Shown: piece after piece, positions 1 to 8,961 of the stretch
Position numbering within the stretch: position 1 is the stretch's first letter
Layout of the letters: every line of letters starts with the position of its first letter
NCBI GenBank assembly: GCA_963802095.1
Contig: CAWDHI010000006.1
Coordinates: 93,359 to 157,358, forward strand
Origin: CAVVEQ01 sp963802095
Lineage (GTDB): Bacteria; Chloroflexota; Anaerolineae; Anaerolineales; Anaerolineaceae
DNA: 64,000 bases
Reading direction: 5' to 3'
The notes under the pieces: generated by a model
Seen by the model: only the letters and a program-made list of their open reading frames with translations
The model's database searches: none
Told to the model about the DNA's origin: nothing
Made by a program: the position numbers and the translations under genes

Positions 1-148
1 CGTAACCGCCCTGTGGCAGGGGATGCGCACGCACGGCGCGGAAAGGCTCCCGACCGGCGCGGATCTCCTCCAGCACCACGCGGGCAAATGCGAGGAGCTC
101 GGGGGCATAGGTACGGGCGTCGACCCACTTTTGAATATTTTTTACCAT
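1..148 (-). CDS. Elp3-like radical SAM protein, N-terminal fragment
   Basis: Only the first 49 codons lie in the window; the gene runs off the left edge. It starts at the ATG whose complement is at 146-148. The readable stretch (ending FRAVRAHPLPQGGY) resembles the N-terminal region of bacterial Elp3-type proteins, where a similar 'PFR..IR.HPLP.GGY' segment precedes the radical SAM domain. Elp3 enzymes modify wobble uridine in tRNA. The radical SAM cysteines and acetyltransferase domain would lie outside the window, so the call rests on this short segment alone. It is divergent from the methyltransferase at 184. Confidence 0.5.
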   Translation of the reverse strand, partial: MVKNIQKWVDARTYAPELLAFARVVLEEIRAGREPFRAVRAHPLPQGGY

Positions 149-183
149 GGGGATTTCTTTATCTCCACCGCTATAATAATACT

Positions 184-945
184 ATGAAGGAAGCGGTCCG
201 GCAGCAGCTTATCAACTTGAATAGCGAATTCTACGAAACCTTCGCCGCAGCGTTCGCCGCCACGCGCAGGCGCATCCAACCGGGGGTGCGGAAGGTTTTG
301 GAAGGTATTCCCAAAAAGGGCAAATGGCTCGATCTCGGATGCGGCAGCGGGCAGCTCGCGCTGGAATGGGTGGAAGCAAAATCGCAAAGGCGCCTACCAG
401 GGGCTGGATTTCTCGGCGGGACTGCTGGCGGAAGCAGACGAAGCCATGCAGGGCGCGGCGTTGCCTCGCGGATTGAAGGTGCGCTTCGGACAAGCCGACC
501 TGACCCAGCCCGGCTGGTCGGAAGTGTTGAAGAGTGGGCATTATGATGGTGCGCAGGCCTTCGCGGTGCTGCACCACATCCCTGGCGAGGAGCAGCGCGT
601 GGAACTGCTGCGGCAGGTACGGGATTTATTAAACCTGGTGGGATGTTCATCCACAGCGAGTGGCAATTCCAATACAGCGAAAAATTGATGGCGCGCCGGA
701 TGCCCTGGGAGTTCGTGGGGTTATCGAACGCAGATGTAGAGCCGGGCGACACGCTGATGGACTGGCGCTACGCCCTGCCCGACCAAGCGGAAAGGGTGGG
801 CTACCGCTATGTGCACCTCTTCACCCGCGCTGAACTGGCGGACCTGGCGGAGAAGGCAGGGTTTGAAATCGTAGATGAATACGAGTCCGACGGGGAAGGG
901 GGCAGGCTGGGGGTGTATCAAAGATGGACGAAGATTGACCGGTAA
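184..945 (+). pseudogene. class I SAM-dependent methyltransferase, frameshifted
   Basis: The ATG at 184 opens a methyltransferase with the SAM-binding motif I LDLGCGSGQLA near residue 43. The frame is lost near 390, continues in the +1 frame (segment DFSAGLLAEA through VLHHIPGEEQRVELL, the latter a typical post-motif region), and is lost again near 635, after which the C-terminal part (SEWQFQYSEKL to YQRWTKIDR) reads in the original frame to the stop at 945. Joined, the three parts make one protein of about 250 residues, a usual length for small-molecule methyltransferases. Substrate unknown. The intact motifs on either side of each break suggest either recent inactivation or consensus indels. 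Confidence 0.75.
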
Positions 946-981
946 AAAGAGGGGGCAAAAAGCAGTGGAGTTGATTTGTGT

Positions 982-1350
982 TTACCCCAACAGCTGGCTA
1001 ACTCCGAATGCGTTGCAAGCGCTGAGGATGACCGCTGTGTAATAAAACCCGCCGATGCGCTTGTATTTGAGTTCCCCATTTTCGCAATTAACCACAAAAT
1101 CGAGCCAGCTGCTGGTGAAGCCGTTCGTCTTATAGCGATAGGTCATGTGAATGCCAAGGCTCAGGACCACAAATACAACGAAGAAGACGATGGTTCTAGT
1201 CAATCCGAACAGCAGCCAATAAACCACAAGGATGCCCAGGATAAGGAAGATCTTGAAGACTTTGTACCAGGCTGGCTGCAGGGTGTGCCCTTTTACAAAA
1301 TTGGTATCATGCTGAATTCCGCCGATTAACTTTTTCAGGAAGGATGCCAT
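982..1350 (-). CDS. hypothetical membrane protein
   Basis: A 122-residue protein with no family I recognise. Two adjacent hydrophobic helices (about residues 30-75, FLILGILVVYWLLFGL then TIVFFVVFVVLSLGI) are followed by a soluble tail with a VNCENGELKY segment and a weakly hydrophobic C-terminus. The start at 1350 (MASFLKK) is preferred over an upstream in-frame one at 1401 because the latter would overlap the acetyltransferase gene ending at 1355; AAAGG lies directly before it. It sits 4 bases downstream of that acetyltransferase and is probably cotranscribed. Function cannot be inferred. Confidence 0.65.
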   Translation of the reverse strand: MASFLKKLIGGIQHDTNFVKGHTLQPAWYKVFKIFLILGILVVYWLLFGLTRTIVFFVVFVVLSLGIHMTYRYKTNGFTSSWLDFVVNCENGELKYKRIGGFYYTAVILSACNAFGVSQLLG

Positions 1351-1354
1351 CCTT

Positions 1355-1822
1355 TCAACAACCCAGTTTCTTGACCAATACCAGGCAGGGGTTGTTCTCA
1401 TCCCAGATCTGTTTGAATTCCTCTATCGGTTCAAAGCCGAGCGCCTGGTAGAAAGCCCGGGTGACCGCGTAGCCGGGATCCGGGTGCGACGGGCCGAGGG
1501 TCTTGACCTGAAGGTATTCGACGCCTTGATCCAGCAGCCACCCTTCAGCCCTTTCATAAAGTGCACGACCGATTCCCTTGCGGTGAACCTCAGGCAGGCA
1601 GCCCATGACGAGGATCTCCGCTGAATGCGGGAAGTGCTGCTTGAGGGTGAGAAAACCAAGAACCCGGTCTTCACCGAAAGCAAGAAAGGTTGGCAGCCGG
1701 TCGATATCCGTGAGGTATTTGGTGATATCTTCTTCAATGCCGAACCAATCGGGCAGGGAGCGCAGAATGGGTTCACAGAGGGTGGATTTTCCAAAGGAGG
1801 GGGTATCGATAACGAATTTCAC
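1355..1822 (-). CDS. GNAT-family N-acetyltransferase
   Basis: 155 residues, the normal length for a single GNAT domain. The acetyl-CoA-binding motif A is visible as PEVHRKGIGRALYERAEGW (about residues 77-95), following the beta-4 strand SAEILVMGCL; the C-terminal strand region TRAFYQALGFEPIEEF is the usual motif B. Members acetylate amino groups of small molecules or proteins; the substrate is not predictable here. It is upstream of, and probably in an operon with, the membrane protein at 982-1350. Confidence 0.85.
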   Translation of the reverse strand: MKFVIDTPSFGKSTLCEPILRSLPDWFGIEEDITKYLTDIDRLPTFLAFGEDRVLGFLTLKQHFPHSAEILVMGCLPEVHRKGIGRALYERAEGWLLDQGVEYLQVKTLGPSHPDPGYAVTRAFYQALGFEPIEEFKQIWDENNPCLVLVKKLGC

Positions 1823-1936
1823 CGGGTAATTTTACCCCTTCGATCAAGGTGAAGCCTCATGGTCGATCGATGGATGAATGAAGACGGTGGATGCCATTCC
1901 ACCGTCTTGCATATGCTTTTTTCGAGCTACCCTATC

Positions 1937-2524
1937 TCATTCCTTCACGAAAGGGATGCTCAGTGGGTAGCGGATGGGTTTATCCATCAGCGAGCGGGCT
2001 GCGTTGAAAATGCCCTCGAAGCAGCAGAAGAACCAAATCAGGATCAATGGAAGCGGTGTCAATCCGGCGAGGATGACCGGCGCGGTGGGTCCCAGCAACT
2101 CATAACTGGCAGGGCTTATGAGAAGAATCATGGGGACGATCAACACCACCAACCAACCCGCGAACATCAGAAGCGTCATGGTGATCTGGAAATTAAGCAC
2201 AAGGCGACCCTGTTCGCGGATCCGCATGCTCTTGTTCTTTTTCCAGGACCAGATGATGATCGGGACGAGGAGTGCAAGGATGATTGTGCTCAGGTGCATG
2301 ATTGAAAGCCAGAGGGGTTCGTTCCTATTCTGTTCCTCCGCGAAATCGAATTCGAGGATCTCCCGCAGCATGCTGAGCGTGTAGGTACGGGGATCGACAT
2401 CCCCGCCCTCGATGCGCTGAATGGTGCGCGTGCTCACCTCGCAGGCTTCCGCCAGCTGTTCCTGCGTCAGGTTTTTCGCTTGGCGCAGCTCGGCAACTTT
2501 CAATCCAAGTTCAGGTTGTTTCAT
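1937..2524 (-). CDS. XRE-family HTH regulator with C-terminal membrane domain
   Basis: 195 residues. Residues 7-60 form a Cro/C1-type helix-turn-helix (ELRQAKNLTQEQLAEACEVS followed by TRTIQRIEGG). After about residue 75 come four hydrophobic segments (near 75-95, 110-135, 140-158, 158-178) resembling the DUF4870-type membrane domain often fused to such HTHs. The protein is therefore likely a membrane-tethered repressor that senses an envelope signal; the signal is unknown. A perfect palindrome at 2582-2599 abuts the -35 element of its own promoter, so autoregulation is likely. Confidence 0.85.
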   Translation of the reverse strand: MKQPELGLKVAELRQAKNLTQEQLAEACEVSTRTIQRIEGGDVDPRTYTLSMLREILEFDFAEEQNRNEPLWLSIMHLSTIILALLVPIIIWSWKKNKSMRIREQGRLVLNFQITMTLLMFAGWLVVLIVPMILLISPASYELLGPTAPVILAGLTPLPLILIWFFCCFEGIFNAARSLMDKPIRYPLSIPFVKE

Positions 2525-2553
2525 TTTCTCTTCTCCTTACCAAATTTGCACTC

Positions 2554-2582
2554 AGTATAGAAAGGAGATAGAACATTCACCA
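2554..2582 (-). promoter_or_regulatory. probable promoter of the XRE regulator
   Basis: Read on the minus strand, TATACT (complement of 2554-2559) is a good -10 hexamer 30 bases before the ATG at 2524. With a 17-base spacer the -35 position holds TGGTGA (2577-2582), a weak match. A purine-rich GGTAAGGAGAAGAG ribosome-binding stretch lies between promoter and start. Confidence 0.5.
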
Positions 2583-2599
2583 TGTCGTCAGGACGACAT
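2582..2599. promoter_or_regulatory. palindromic operator, likely bound by the XRE regulator
   Basis: ATGTCGTC-AG-GACGACAT is a perfect 8-base inverted repeat with a 2-base spacer, touching the -35 element of the adjacent XRE gene. A further half-site-like CGACAT occurs near 2621-2635. This size and position are typical of autoregulated Cro/C1-type operators; binding by this protein is inference. The rest of the 2,525-2,862 gap is AT-rich and holds no gene I can support. Confidence 0.55.
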
Positions 2600-2862
2600 T
2601 CACCAGACATTCCACCGAAAAGGGCGACATTTTCAACTTAGCACGAAATGTGCTGAAATGCAATCGGGAATTTGCGGATCAAAAATCGTATAACTCACTC
2701 TCCCGAAGATGTTGAAAATTTACTCCAATAGATGTAGATGATGTCTTGAAATAATAATCTTGAAAAGCGTATTGTTGAATCGAACCCAAGGATTCTCTCT
2801 GACGTAAAAATGCAAAGCGATTGGGTTGTAAATATGAAATGGTATATCGGGAAGGAGGCAAG

Positions 2863-3054
2863 ATGAAATTCAGAGTCCATCGTTTGGAAGTAAATGAGGA
2901 TACCATTCAGGAAAAGCTGGAACAATTCCTGAATAAAATGGAAGGGGAAGTTCTGGCAATCGTGCCGAACTTCACCCCCTCGTTTCAACTCATGGGAGCA
3001 ACATCCAAGGTAAATTTTTTGCTGATCATCGAAAAGGTAGAACCCAAGCGATAA
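2863..3054 (+). CDS. small protein, DUF4177-like
   Basis: 63 residues from the ATG at 2863, chosen because GGAGG (2853-2857) is correctly spaced before it. The sequence starts MKFRVHRLEVNEDT and has an amphipathic helix (IQEKLEQFLNKMEGEVLAI) followed by beta strands, the layout of DUF4177 and similar small alpha/beta proteins that pack as oligomers. Function unknown. It is convergent with the SnoaL-like gene ending at 3073. Confidence 0.65.
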   Translation: MKFRVHRLEVNEDTIQEKLEQFLNKMEGEVLAIVPNFTPSFQLMGATSKVNFLLIIEKVEPKR

Positions 3055-3072
3055 CTTCCATCAGACTGATGC

Positions 3073-3489
3073 TCAATCCTTCGCGAACGAAAAATGCATC
3101 TGGACGATGACCCATTTGCCGCCCCGTTTTTCCAGTGTGCCCGTCCAACGGCAATCATCCCATCCCACGGGTTGCCCGTTCCACTCGGCGTGGTCATCGA
3201 GCATGCATGAATACCAGGCAACATTGCCTAGCTCCGCGGTCTTGATTCGCAGGTCCTGCACCTTAAACCCGGTTGCTTTGAATTCGTCCTTCAGCCATAC
3301 CCGATCCCCCAGCTTCGCAAAGGCGTCAAAGCCGATAATTGTGGATTTAGAATCCGGATGAAAAATAAAGAAGTCATCATCCTGCGCCACAATGGAGAAC
3401 AACCGGTCGATATCCTTGGTCAATGCCCAGCCGATGGCATCGTGGATGACCTGCTTGATCTCTACCATTTCTGTTTCGATTTTTTCCAT
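3073..3489 (-). CDS. SnoaL-like / DUF4440 NTF2-fold protein
   Basis: 138 residues from the ATG at 3489, which follows AAAGGAGTTAACC. The pattern is that of the NTF2 fold: a long N-terminal helix (MVEIKQVIHDAIGWALTKD), an IVAQDDDFFIFHPDS hairpin, and alternating strands ending in GGKWVIVQMHFSF. Many such proteins are small-molecule-binding or ketosteroid isomerase-like enzymes; the closest match by eye is the nuclear-transport-factor/DUF4440 group. No substrate can be named. An in-frame start at 3549 lacks a ribosome-binding site. Confidence 0.75.
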   Translation of the reverse strand: MEKIETEMVEIKQVIHDAIGWALTKDIDRLFSIVAQDDDFFIFHPDSKSTIIGFDAFAKLGDRVWLKDEFKATGFKVQDLRIKTAELGNVAWYSCMLDDHAEWNGQPVGWDDCRWTGTLEKRGGKWVIVQMHFSFAKD

Positions 3490-3628
3490 GGTTAACTCCT
3501 TTCGCCACAGTGTTACGCCCAAGGTAGCATAAAAAACACCGAAATTCAATGCGGCACGGGATCATTACGAAGTACACCTGCAATTACCAGAGAAGGGGAG
3601 CAGGATAGATGTACTCCCAATGAGGTGA

Positions 3629-4054
3629 TTACGCTTCAGCAGGCTTGAGATTTACCTGCAGGTGCAGGTACTCGCCCGCAACTGCCCGGTTTTTAGGGAT
3701 CTTGTTATTATCTGGAGGGAGCAGCTCCCGCGCGGAATCGACCGGCAGGATAACGGGATCGGTGGCGGCATACGTCTGCATTTTGTAGAAAATGGAGCAG
3801 CCTCCCTGCGCCAGCACGTTCTTCAGCCAGTCGGTTTTGCGGCCATAGACCAGGGCGATGAGGACCTCATTACTCAAAAAGATCGCTTCCACGGGCGTGC
3901 GGAAGGCACGGCCAGTTTTACGGCCGGTGTGCGAGATTATCGACATTTCACTTTTGCCACTTTCGACATCCGCGATCATCCGATTCTTGAACAACTTGCT
4001 GAAGTAGCGGACGATGTTGGGTAAGCCTTTCGGTGTATTTTGTGAATCGACCAT
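3629..4054 (-). CDS. deazaflavin (F420)-dependent nitroreductase-family protein
   Basis: 141 residues. The segment SIISHTGRKTGRAFRTPVEA, followed by hydrophobic strands and YGRKTDWLKNVLAQGGC, matches the DDN/FPOR-like split-barrel family that binds F420 or flavin and reduces quinones or nitro compounds. The start at 4054 follows AAGGAAG at good spacing; an earlier ATG at 4081 is possible. The gene follows the ABC permease by about 30 bases on the same strand and may be the last gene of that operon. Cofactor and substrate are inferred from family only. Confidence 0.75.
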   Translation of the reverse strand: MVDSQNTPKGLPNIVRYFSKLFKNRMIADVESGKSEMSIISHTGRKTGRAFRTPVEAIFLSNEVLIALVYGRKTDWLKNVLAQGGCSIFYKMQTYAATDPVILPVDSARELLPPDNNKIPKNRAVAGEYLHLQVNLKPAEA

Positions 4055-4083
4055 AGCAGCTTCCTTTCGTTCCTTACTCATCT

Positions 4084-4864
4084 TCAACGGGATTGATCGG
4101 CTTTCATCCACCACAACCAGGTGGCAAACATTCCCACTGCACCTGTGATGATCACGATCCAGGGACTGGCCTGGGGTAAGGGTTCCTTGGCTTGAGCAAG
4201 AAGCAGCGGGATTGACCAGGGAAAGAACTCGCCCCAGCCGATCACCACTGCCAGGTTGGCCATCATCAGCGCAAGCACGGCCATGCCGAGAGGAAGCAGG
4301 TACCCTCTGCCCGCGCTGGCAAAAAATGCGTACGGCAATACCACCAGGGTGGTGAGGCCGGCGGTGAGCACAACCCTGCTGCTGCCTTCCAGTAAGATAG
4401 GGATCGACCCTCCAGGCAGCTGGAGCAAAACCCCCATCAAAAAACCTGAAGCAAAGATAACCAGGGTGAGCAACCCCGCCCAGGCAGCGATGAGGATGAA
4501 TTTCGCCAGCAGGATGCTGGAACGCCGCACGGGCACAGCCAGAAGATCCTTAATGGTGCCATCAGAAAACTCGCGACCGAAAACCCAGCTGATGCTGAGC
4601 ACCAGCAGGATGAAAAACACCGGCAGAAACCATCTGGGTGAAGAGCCCGAGGTAGGCTGCCCAATCTGCACCGGAATATGCCACCAGGTTGGCTTTGGCG
4701 CTCACCAGGCCGAGCTTGTGCGAAACCTCCGGATTCCTGGCAACAAATAGCAGGAAGGCGATGGCAATTGGCAGGAAGAGGGACCCCAGCAAGGTCCACA
4801 GCGGCATCCTTGAGCGCCAGGCTTTCCGAAATTCAACCCACAGCATCCCGGAAAGTTCACTCAT
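4084..4864 (-). pseudogene. ABC-2 type transporter permease, one frameshift
   Basis: The N-terminal part (from ATG at 4864, MSELSGMLWVEFRKAWRSRM) contains the first transmembrane helix. The frame breaks near 4630, and the rest (FFILLVLSISWVFGREFSDG onward, with the characteristic 'E..DGT.K.LLA.P..R' cytosolic loop and five more hydrophobic helices) reads in the neighbouring frame to the stop at 4084. Joined length about 260 residues is normal for a bacitracin/lantibiotic-type ABC-2 permease. The start overlaps the end of the ATPase gene by 8 bases, so the two form a transporter. A single indel separates the halves, so a consensus error is quite possible. Confidence 0.8.
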
Positions 4865-5783
4865 GGTGGTTCTCTCCACTACCCACCAGGCGGAGGAAAA
4901 ATTCCTCGAGGGGTTCTTCTTCCACCATCAACCTGGAGGGCGGGAAACCTGCCTCCACCAGCAGGCGGTTGATCGCTTCCGGTTTTTCGATGGAAGCCCG
5001 TTCCTGGAGCTCGAGGGTTCCATCCATTAGTCTGGTTGCGATGTGTCCGGCAGCAAGGAGCACCTTTCGCGCAGGTTCGATTTCGCGCACGTTCAGTAAC
5101 AACCGGCGGCGGCGCTCGTGTTCCAACCCGGCGGCATCCATCTCGCGCAGCAATTGCCCCTGGTGGATGATCCCGACCCGGCCAGCCAGCCGCGAGACCT
5201 CCGCCAGGATATGGCTGGAGAGGAAAACCGTACCTCCCTGCCCGGCGGTGAGCTCCAGCAGCAGCTCGCGGATCTCGACTATGCCAGCCGGGTCAAGCCC
5301 GTTGGCAGGTTCATCCAGGATCAGCAAGCGGGGTTTATGGAGCATGGCTTTGGCCAGCCCAAGGCGCTGGGCATTACCGTGCGAGAGGGTGCCAGTTCGC
5401 CGGTCGGCATAGGCTGCCAGTCCAAGGCGCTCGATGGTTTCCCCAACAGCCTTCTCCGGTGTTCCCGGGTGCAGGCGGCGGGCAACCTCCAAATTCTCCC
5501 GAACGGTTAGTTCTTCATACGCATGCGGGTCCTCGACCATATAGCCCACCGTTGCCCAGGGTTCCACGCTGCCCATGCGCACACGGGTGCCGAGGACTGT
5601 TGCGGAACCTGAGGTGGGTCGGATCATCCCCAGCAGCATGCGGATGGTGGTGGTCTTGCCGGCTCCATTCAGTCCCAGGAAGGCATAGATCTCCCCTTCA
5701 GATACGCGCAGGGATAAACCTTCGACAGCTTGAATTTCACCGTATCGCTTGCCGAGGGATTCGGTTTCGATCACGATTTTCAT
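4857..5783 (-). CDS. ABC transporter ATP-binding protein
   Basis: 308 residues from ATG at 5783. Walker A GLNGAGKTTT (near residue 38), signature LSHGNAQRLGLAKA, Walker B LLILDEPANGLDP and the switch histidine in LSSHIL are all present, so the ATPase should be active. The ATPase domain covers about residues 5-215; the C-terminal 90 residues are the usual extension of CcmA/BcrA-type drug or peptide exporters. It is encoded with the permease at 4084-4864 and the four-helix protein at 5810-6208. An in-frame extension to 6014 is unlikely because it overlaps that upstream gene and is compositionally unlike the family. Confidence 0.9.
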   Translation of the reverse strand: MKIVIETESLGKRYGEIQAVEGLSLRVSEGEIYAFLGLNGAGKTTTIRMLLGMIRPTSGSATVLGTRVRMGSVEPWATVGYMVEDPHAYEELTVRENLEVARRLHPGTPEKAVGETIERLGLAAYADRRTGTLSHGNAQRLGLAKAMLHKPRLLILDEPANGLDPAGIVEIRELLLELTAGQGGTVFLSSHILAEVSRLAGRVGIIHQGQLLREMDAAGLEHERRRRLLLNVREIEPARKVLLAAGHIATRLMDGTLELQERASIEKPEAINRLLVEAGFPPSRLMVEEEPLEEFFLRLVGSGENHHE

Positions 5784-5809
5784 GGTTTTGGTGGATTTGA
5801 TCCCGGGTA

Positions 5810-6208
5810 TCAGCTGCTCTTTATCCAGGTGGGTACATGGAAACCGATGATGGCTGCCAGGATGGAAAGCGAGTAGAAAGGATTGCCCGGTTCGAGGACG
5901 GGGTAGATGAGAACAGCTGCCAGGAGGGGAATATAAGCTCCCAGGAGGGTGCCAATCGCCCGCGCGGGCAGGCGCGGAGCGGCATCCAGCCAGCGGAAGC
6001 GCAGCGCCACCCAACCAGCAAAGAAAGCCCCGATTGAAAAGGTGAGACCTATAATGGCGGCGAAGAGGTATTTATTCGACGGCTGAACATTCTCAAGCCC
6101 GCCTATCAGCAAGGAAAGGATGAATGTGATCACCTGGGTCATGACCAGCTGGAAGAAAAGGATCCCCAGGATGATGAGTACGCGGACGAACATCGATCGT
6201 GTTTTCAT
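5810..6208 (-). CDS. four-helix membrane protein of the ABC operon
   Basis: 132 residues with four hydrophobic segments (about 7-32, 48-68, 82-104, 108-125). GGAGG-TGAA precedes the ATG at 6208. No family recognised. It is the first gene of an operon with the ABC ATPase (26-base gap) and permease, so a role in the same transport or sensing process is plausible. Confidence 0.7.
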   Translation of the reverse strand: MKTRSMFVRVLIILGILFFQLVMTQVITFILSLLIGGLENVQPSNKYLFAAIIGLTFSIGAFFAGWVALRFRWLDAAPRLPARAIGTLLGAYIPLLAAVLIYPVLEPGNPFYSLSILAAIIGFHVPTWIKSS

Positions 6209-6425
6209 TTCACCCTCCGTATCCTATTGATTATAGCGATAATTTCCTGCATAGTATTATAAAAGCATCCCCAAAAGGGATGGTTTACCAATGAAAAAAT
6301 TCTACAACTGTACAATGACACGCCCCCGGAACGGTCTATAGTGGCATGAATGCTTGTGATTCGGATCGAAGGCGCGATGTTTGTCTGCCCTTGCGTTGAG
6401 ATCCACAGTATATTTGGAGGAAGAG

Positions 6426-7116
6426 ATGGAAGGCAAACGCATGATGCGCAGGCAAATTATTCGGACTTCGATCGTCCGCGTGGCGGGATTCATCTCTCTG
6501 ATGGGGCTGATCCTGTTCGGCACGGCGGGGAGTTTTGCATACTGGCAGGCGTGGATCTACATCGCGCTGCTGAGCGTTCTGGTACTGTGGACCGGGGTCT
6601 ACCTGATCCGAAACGACCCTTCGCTGCTGGAGCGGCGCATGCGCATGAAGGAAAAACAGGCAGTGCAGAAGAAGGTGGTGTTGCTCAGCTTTATCTATAT
6701 CGGGCTGCTCTTCGTTCTGCCCGGACTGAACTTTCGCTTCGGTTGGTCGATCACCCCGGTGTGGGCAGTGATCGCGGGAGACGCGGTCATCGTGCTGGGC
6801 TACCTGCTGCTGCACCGGGTGCTCAAGTGACAAACACCTTCGCCTCACGGGTGATCGAGGTGGAGCAGGGGCAGAAGGTGATCGACAGCGGGCCTTATGC
6901 ACGCATCCGGCACCCGATGTATTCGAGCGTGATAGCGGTCTACCTGGCAACACCAGTTGCGCTGGGATTCTGGTGGATGGTGCTGCCGGGGTTGGTGATC
7001 GTCCCGATTCTCGCGGTGCGTATCCGCAACGAGGAGGAAGTCTCTGGAACGCGATTTACCGGGTATGAAGCGTATCTAAAAAAGGTGAAGTACCGCTTGT
7101 GCCGGGGGTGTGGTAG
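6426..7116 (+). pseudogene. isoprenylcysteine carboxyl methyltransferase-like membrane protein, several frameshifts
   Basis: GGAGG before the ATG at 6426 opens a protein with four membrane helices (GFISLMGLILFGTAGSFAYW and following). The frame is lost at about 6828; the continuation (NTFASRVIEVEQGQKVIDSG, then PYARIRHPMYSS) is the hallmark SAM-binding C-terminal region of the ICMT/PEMT-like family. Further indels near 7040 and 7065 disturb the segment normally reading 'EE..L.R.LPGY.EY'. One missing G near 7098 hides a family-like ending RLVPGVW followed by TAG at 7114-7116. The substrate of bacterial members is generally unknown. Confidence 0.8.
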
Positions 7117-7138
7117 GAAGGACCCAGAGTTTTCGAAA

Positions 7139-7167
7139 AGATCGGGGACGACACCGGTCCCCGATCT
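7139..7167. repeat. hairpin repeat, copy 1
   Basis: AGATCGGGGAC and GTCCCCGATCT form a perfect 11-base stem with a 7-base loop just downstream of the methyltransferase gene. A related, less perfect copy lies at 12731-12755 (shared core GGGACG..ACCGGTC.CCGA.CT.TGC). There is no T-run, so this is more like a dispersed intergenic element than an ordinary terminator. Confidence 0.5.
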
Positions 7168-7251
7168 GTGCAATTAAAGGGGTAATTTAATGATCAATGG
7201 AGATGTGGCGAATATTTCCGTGAACGGATCCAGCCCCAGCCCTTCGCTGGT

Positions 7252-7869
7252 TTACTTCCCTTCTGCCAGTCTCCGGATGGTGAGCAGCATCTTGCGCTCC
7301 ATTACGAAGGCGACGCGGTTGAAGACCTCCCACGCCCCACCGACCATGTTGGTGCGGGTACGCGTCTGCAGGCGGGTGGTGCCATCCGCCTGGGGGAGCA
7401 GGACGAACTGCCAGAGCTCCGCCCATTTGCCATCATCCTGGTGGCCGAAGATGACGGCCTTACCGGGCAGGATGCGCGCGACGATATAGGGCGGTGGGGC
7501 GAACTCGCCCGCGCACATCTTCATCAGGTCGCCTTCCTTCAGGTTCTGCCACTCCGGCCGAATGACCTCATCCTTGGCCATCTCGCAGCCAATAAGCCGT
7601 TCCAGCCAGGTGTAGGAGTACATGCCGGCCTTATCCGCGCCGATCTGCAGCAGCCAGGGGTAGATCTGCTCCGGAGAGGCTTTGATGGTGACCGCGCGGT
7701 TGACCAACCTGGCGGGCGCGGGAAGGAGGTCATCCCCCGGAAGCGGTGCTTCGCGCTCGGCGGGGGTGGTTCCCCAGCGGTCCATCCAGGGGGTGAGCAG
7801 GATGACGAGCAGGACGAAGAGCAGGATGAGGGCGAGGAGGATGCCCAGGATGAGCAGCAGGGTGGTCAT
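7252..7869 (-). CDS. SRPBCC-family protein with N-terminal membrane anchor
   Basis: 205 residues from ATG at 7869 (AAAGGA 8 bases upstream). Residues 1-27 are one long hydrophobic helix (LLLILGILLALILLFVLLVI). The remainder has a START/Bet v1 (SRPBCC) pattern: NRAVTIKASPEQIYPWLLQI, then GMYSYTWLERLIG, long beta strands and a C-terminal helix with FVMERKMLLTIRRL. This type usually binds hydrophobic ligands; the ligand is unknown. It stands alone between two damaged plus-strand genes. Confidence 0.75.
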   Translation of the reverse strand: MTTLLLILGILLALILLFVLLVILLTPWMDRWGTTPAEREAPLPGDDLLPAPARLVNRAVTIKASPEQIYPWLLQIGADKAGMYSYTWLERLIGCEMAKDEVIRPEWQNLKEGDLMKMCAGEFAPPPYIVARILPGKAVIFGHQDDGKWAELWQFVLLPQADGTTRLQTRTRTNMVGGAWEVFNRVAFVMERKMLLTIRRLAEGK

Positions 7870-7980
7870 GGCATTGATCCTTTGGTGATGTAATGTGCGG
7901 GCGAACGAACGCGGCGGTATTATACCCGTCACCCGTGCAGGTTATATAATGAACTGGAAGGATTCGACAGAAAATCATTC

Positions 7981-8891
7981 ATGGAAGCGATTCGGACCCG
8001 TTACAGGCAGGAAAAAAACGCCGCGAACGAGCGCCTTCTCTCCCATAGCGAATTATTCGAGACCACTCTGGGGGTGGTGGAGGCCGCGCAGACCGGGCAG
8101 GGAAGTGCAGTCCTTATTTCGCACGGCAGCGGCGGCGGGTATGATATGGGGCTCTGGCTGGCGCGCTTCGTGGGAGGGCTGTACCGATATATCGCTCCCT
8201 CCAGGTTCGGATATCTTCGATCCGCCCGCTCCGGCCGATCAGAAACCGGATATCGCAAGCGGATCTCTACGCCGCACTCCTTGACCTGCTAAAGATCGAT
8301 TCCGTCTTCGTCATCGGGCTTTCAGGCGGCGGCGCATCCGCGCTTCAATTTACCGTGCGTCATCCGAGCGCTGCCGTGGACTGATTCTGATCTCAGCCAT
8401 CAGCCGCCAGGTGCCACCCGCTGCCGCGCGTTCTTGCGGGCGATCTTCCCGGTGATGTTACGTCCTCGGATTTCCTGCCCTGGTTGCTTACATGCAGTCG
8501 CACCGGGCAGGATCTACCAGGCAAACGGGGTCAGCCGCGAGGTGCTCGCGCGGATCCAAAATGACGCGGAGACGATGCGCCAGCTGGAAGCGCTGTTTCC
8601 AGACCAACTTCCCCTCCACAATGCGGCGGGAGGGAATGCTCTGCGACCTGCAGCAGATGGCGAACCCCTTCTCGATTCCGCTGGAGCGCATCGCCGTGCC
8701 CAGTCTTGGTGATCCACGCGGAGGATGATCCGGTGGTGCCGATCGCGCTGGGCGAATATTCGGCTGCCACCATCCCCGGCGCACGGTTCCTGAGGTTGAA
8801 GGATGGCGGTCACTTTGCCTGTGTCATCCACCGGCAGGAAGTATTGCCTGTCGTTCACGAATATTTTGATAATTTGAATCTGACAGAATGA
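7981..8891 (+). pseudogene. alpha/beta hydrolase, heavily frameshifted
   Basis: Pieces of one alpha/beta hydrolase are spread over all three plus frames. The oxyanion region LISHGSGGGYDMG is near 8113-8150, the nucleophile elbow GLSGGGAS near 8318-8342, the lid region near 8430-8640, and the segment VIHAEDDPVVPIALGEYSA (acid residue) plus the catalytic histidine in DGGHFACV near 8709-8820. At least five frame changes are needed to read through. All catalytic elements remain recognisable, so the gene was functional recently, or the consensus is poor here. Substrate unknown. Confidence 0.7.
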
Positions 8892-8961
8892 CGCGATGAT
8901 GAGGTTGAGGCGGATAAACCACAAAAAAGGTTCCCGGTCTTTCAGCGGGTAAGCGCAAGTA

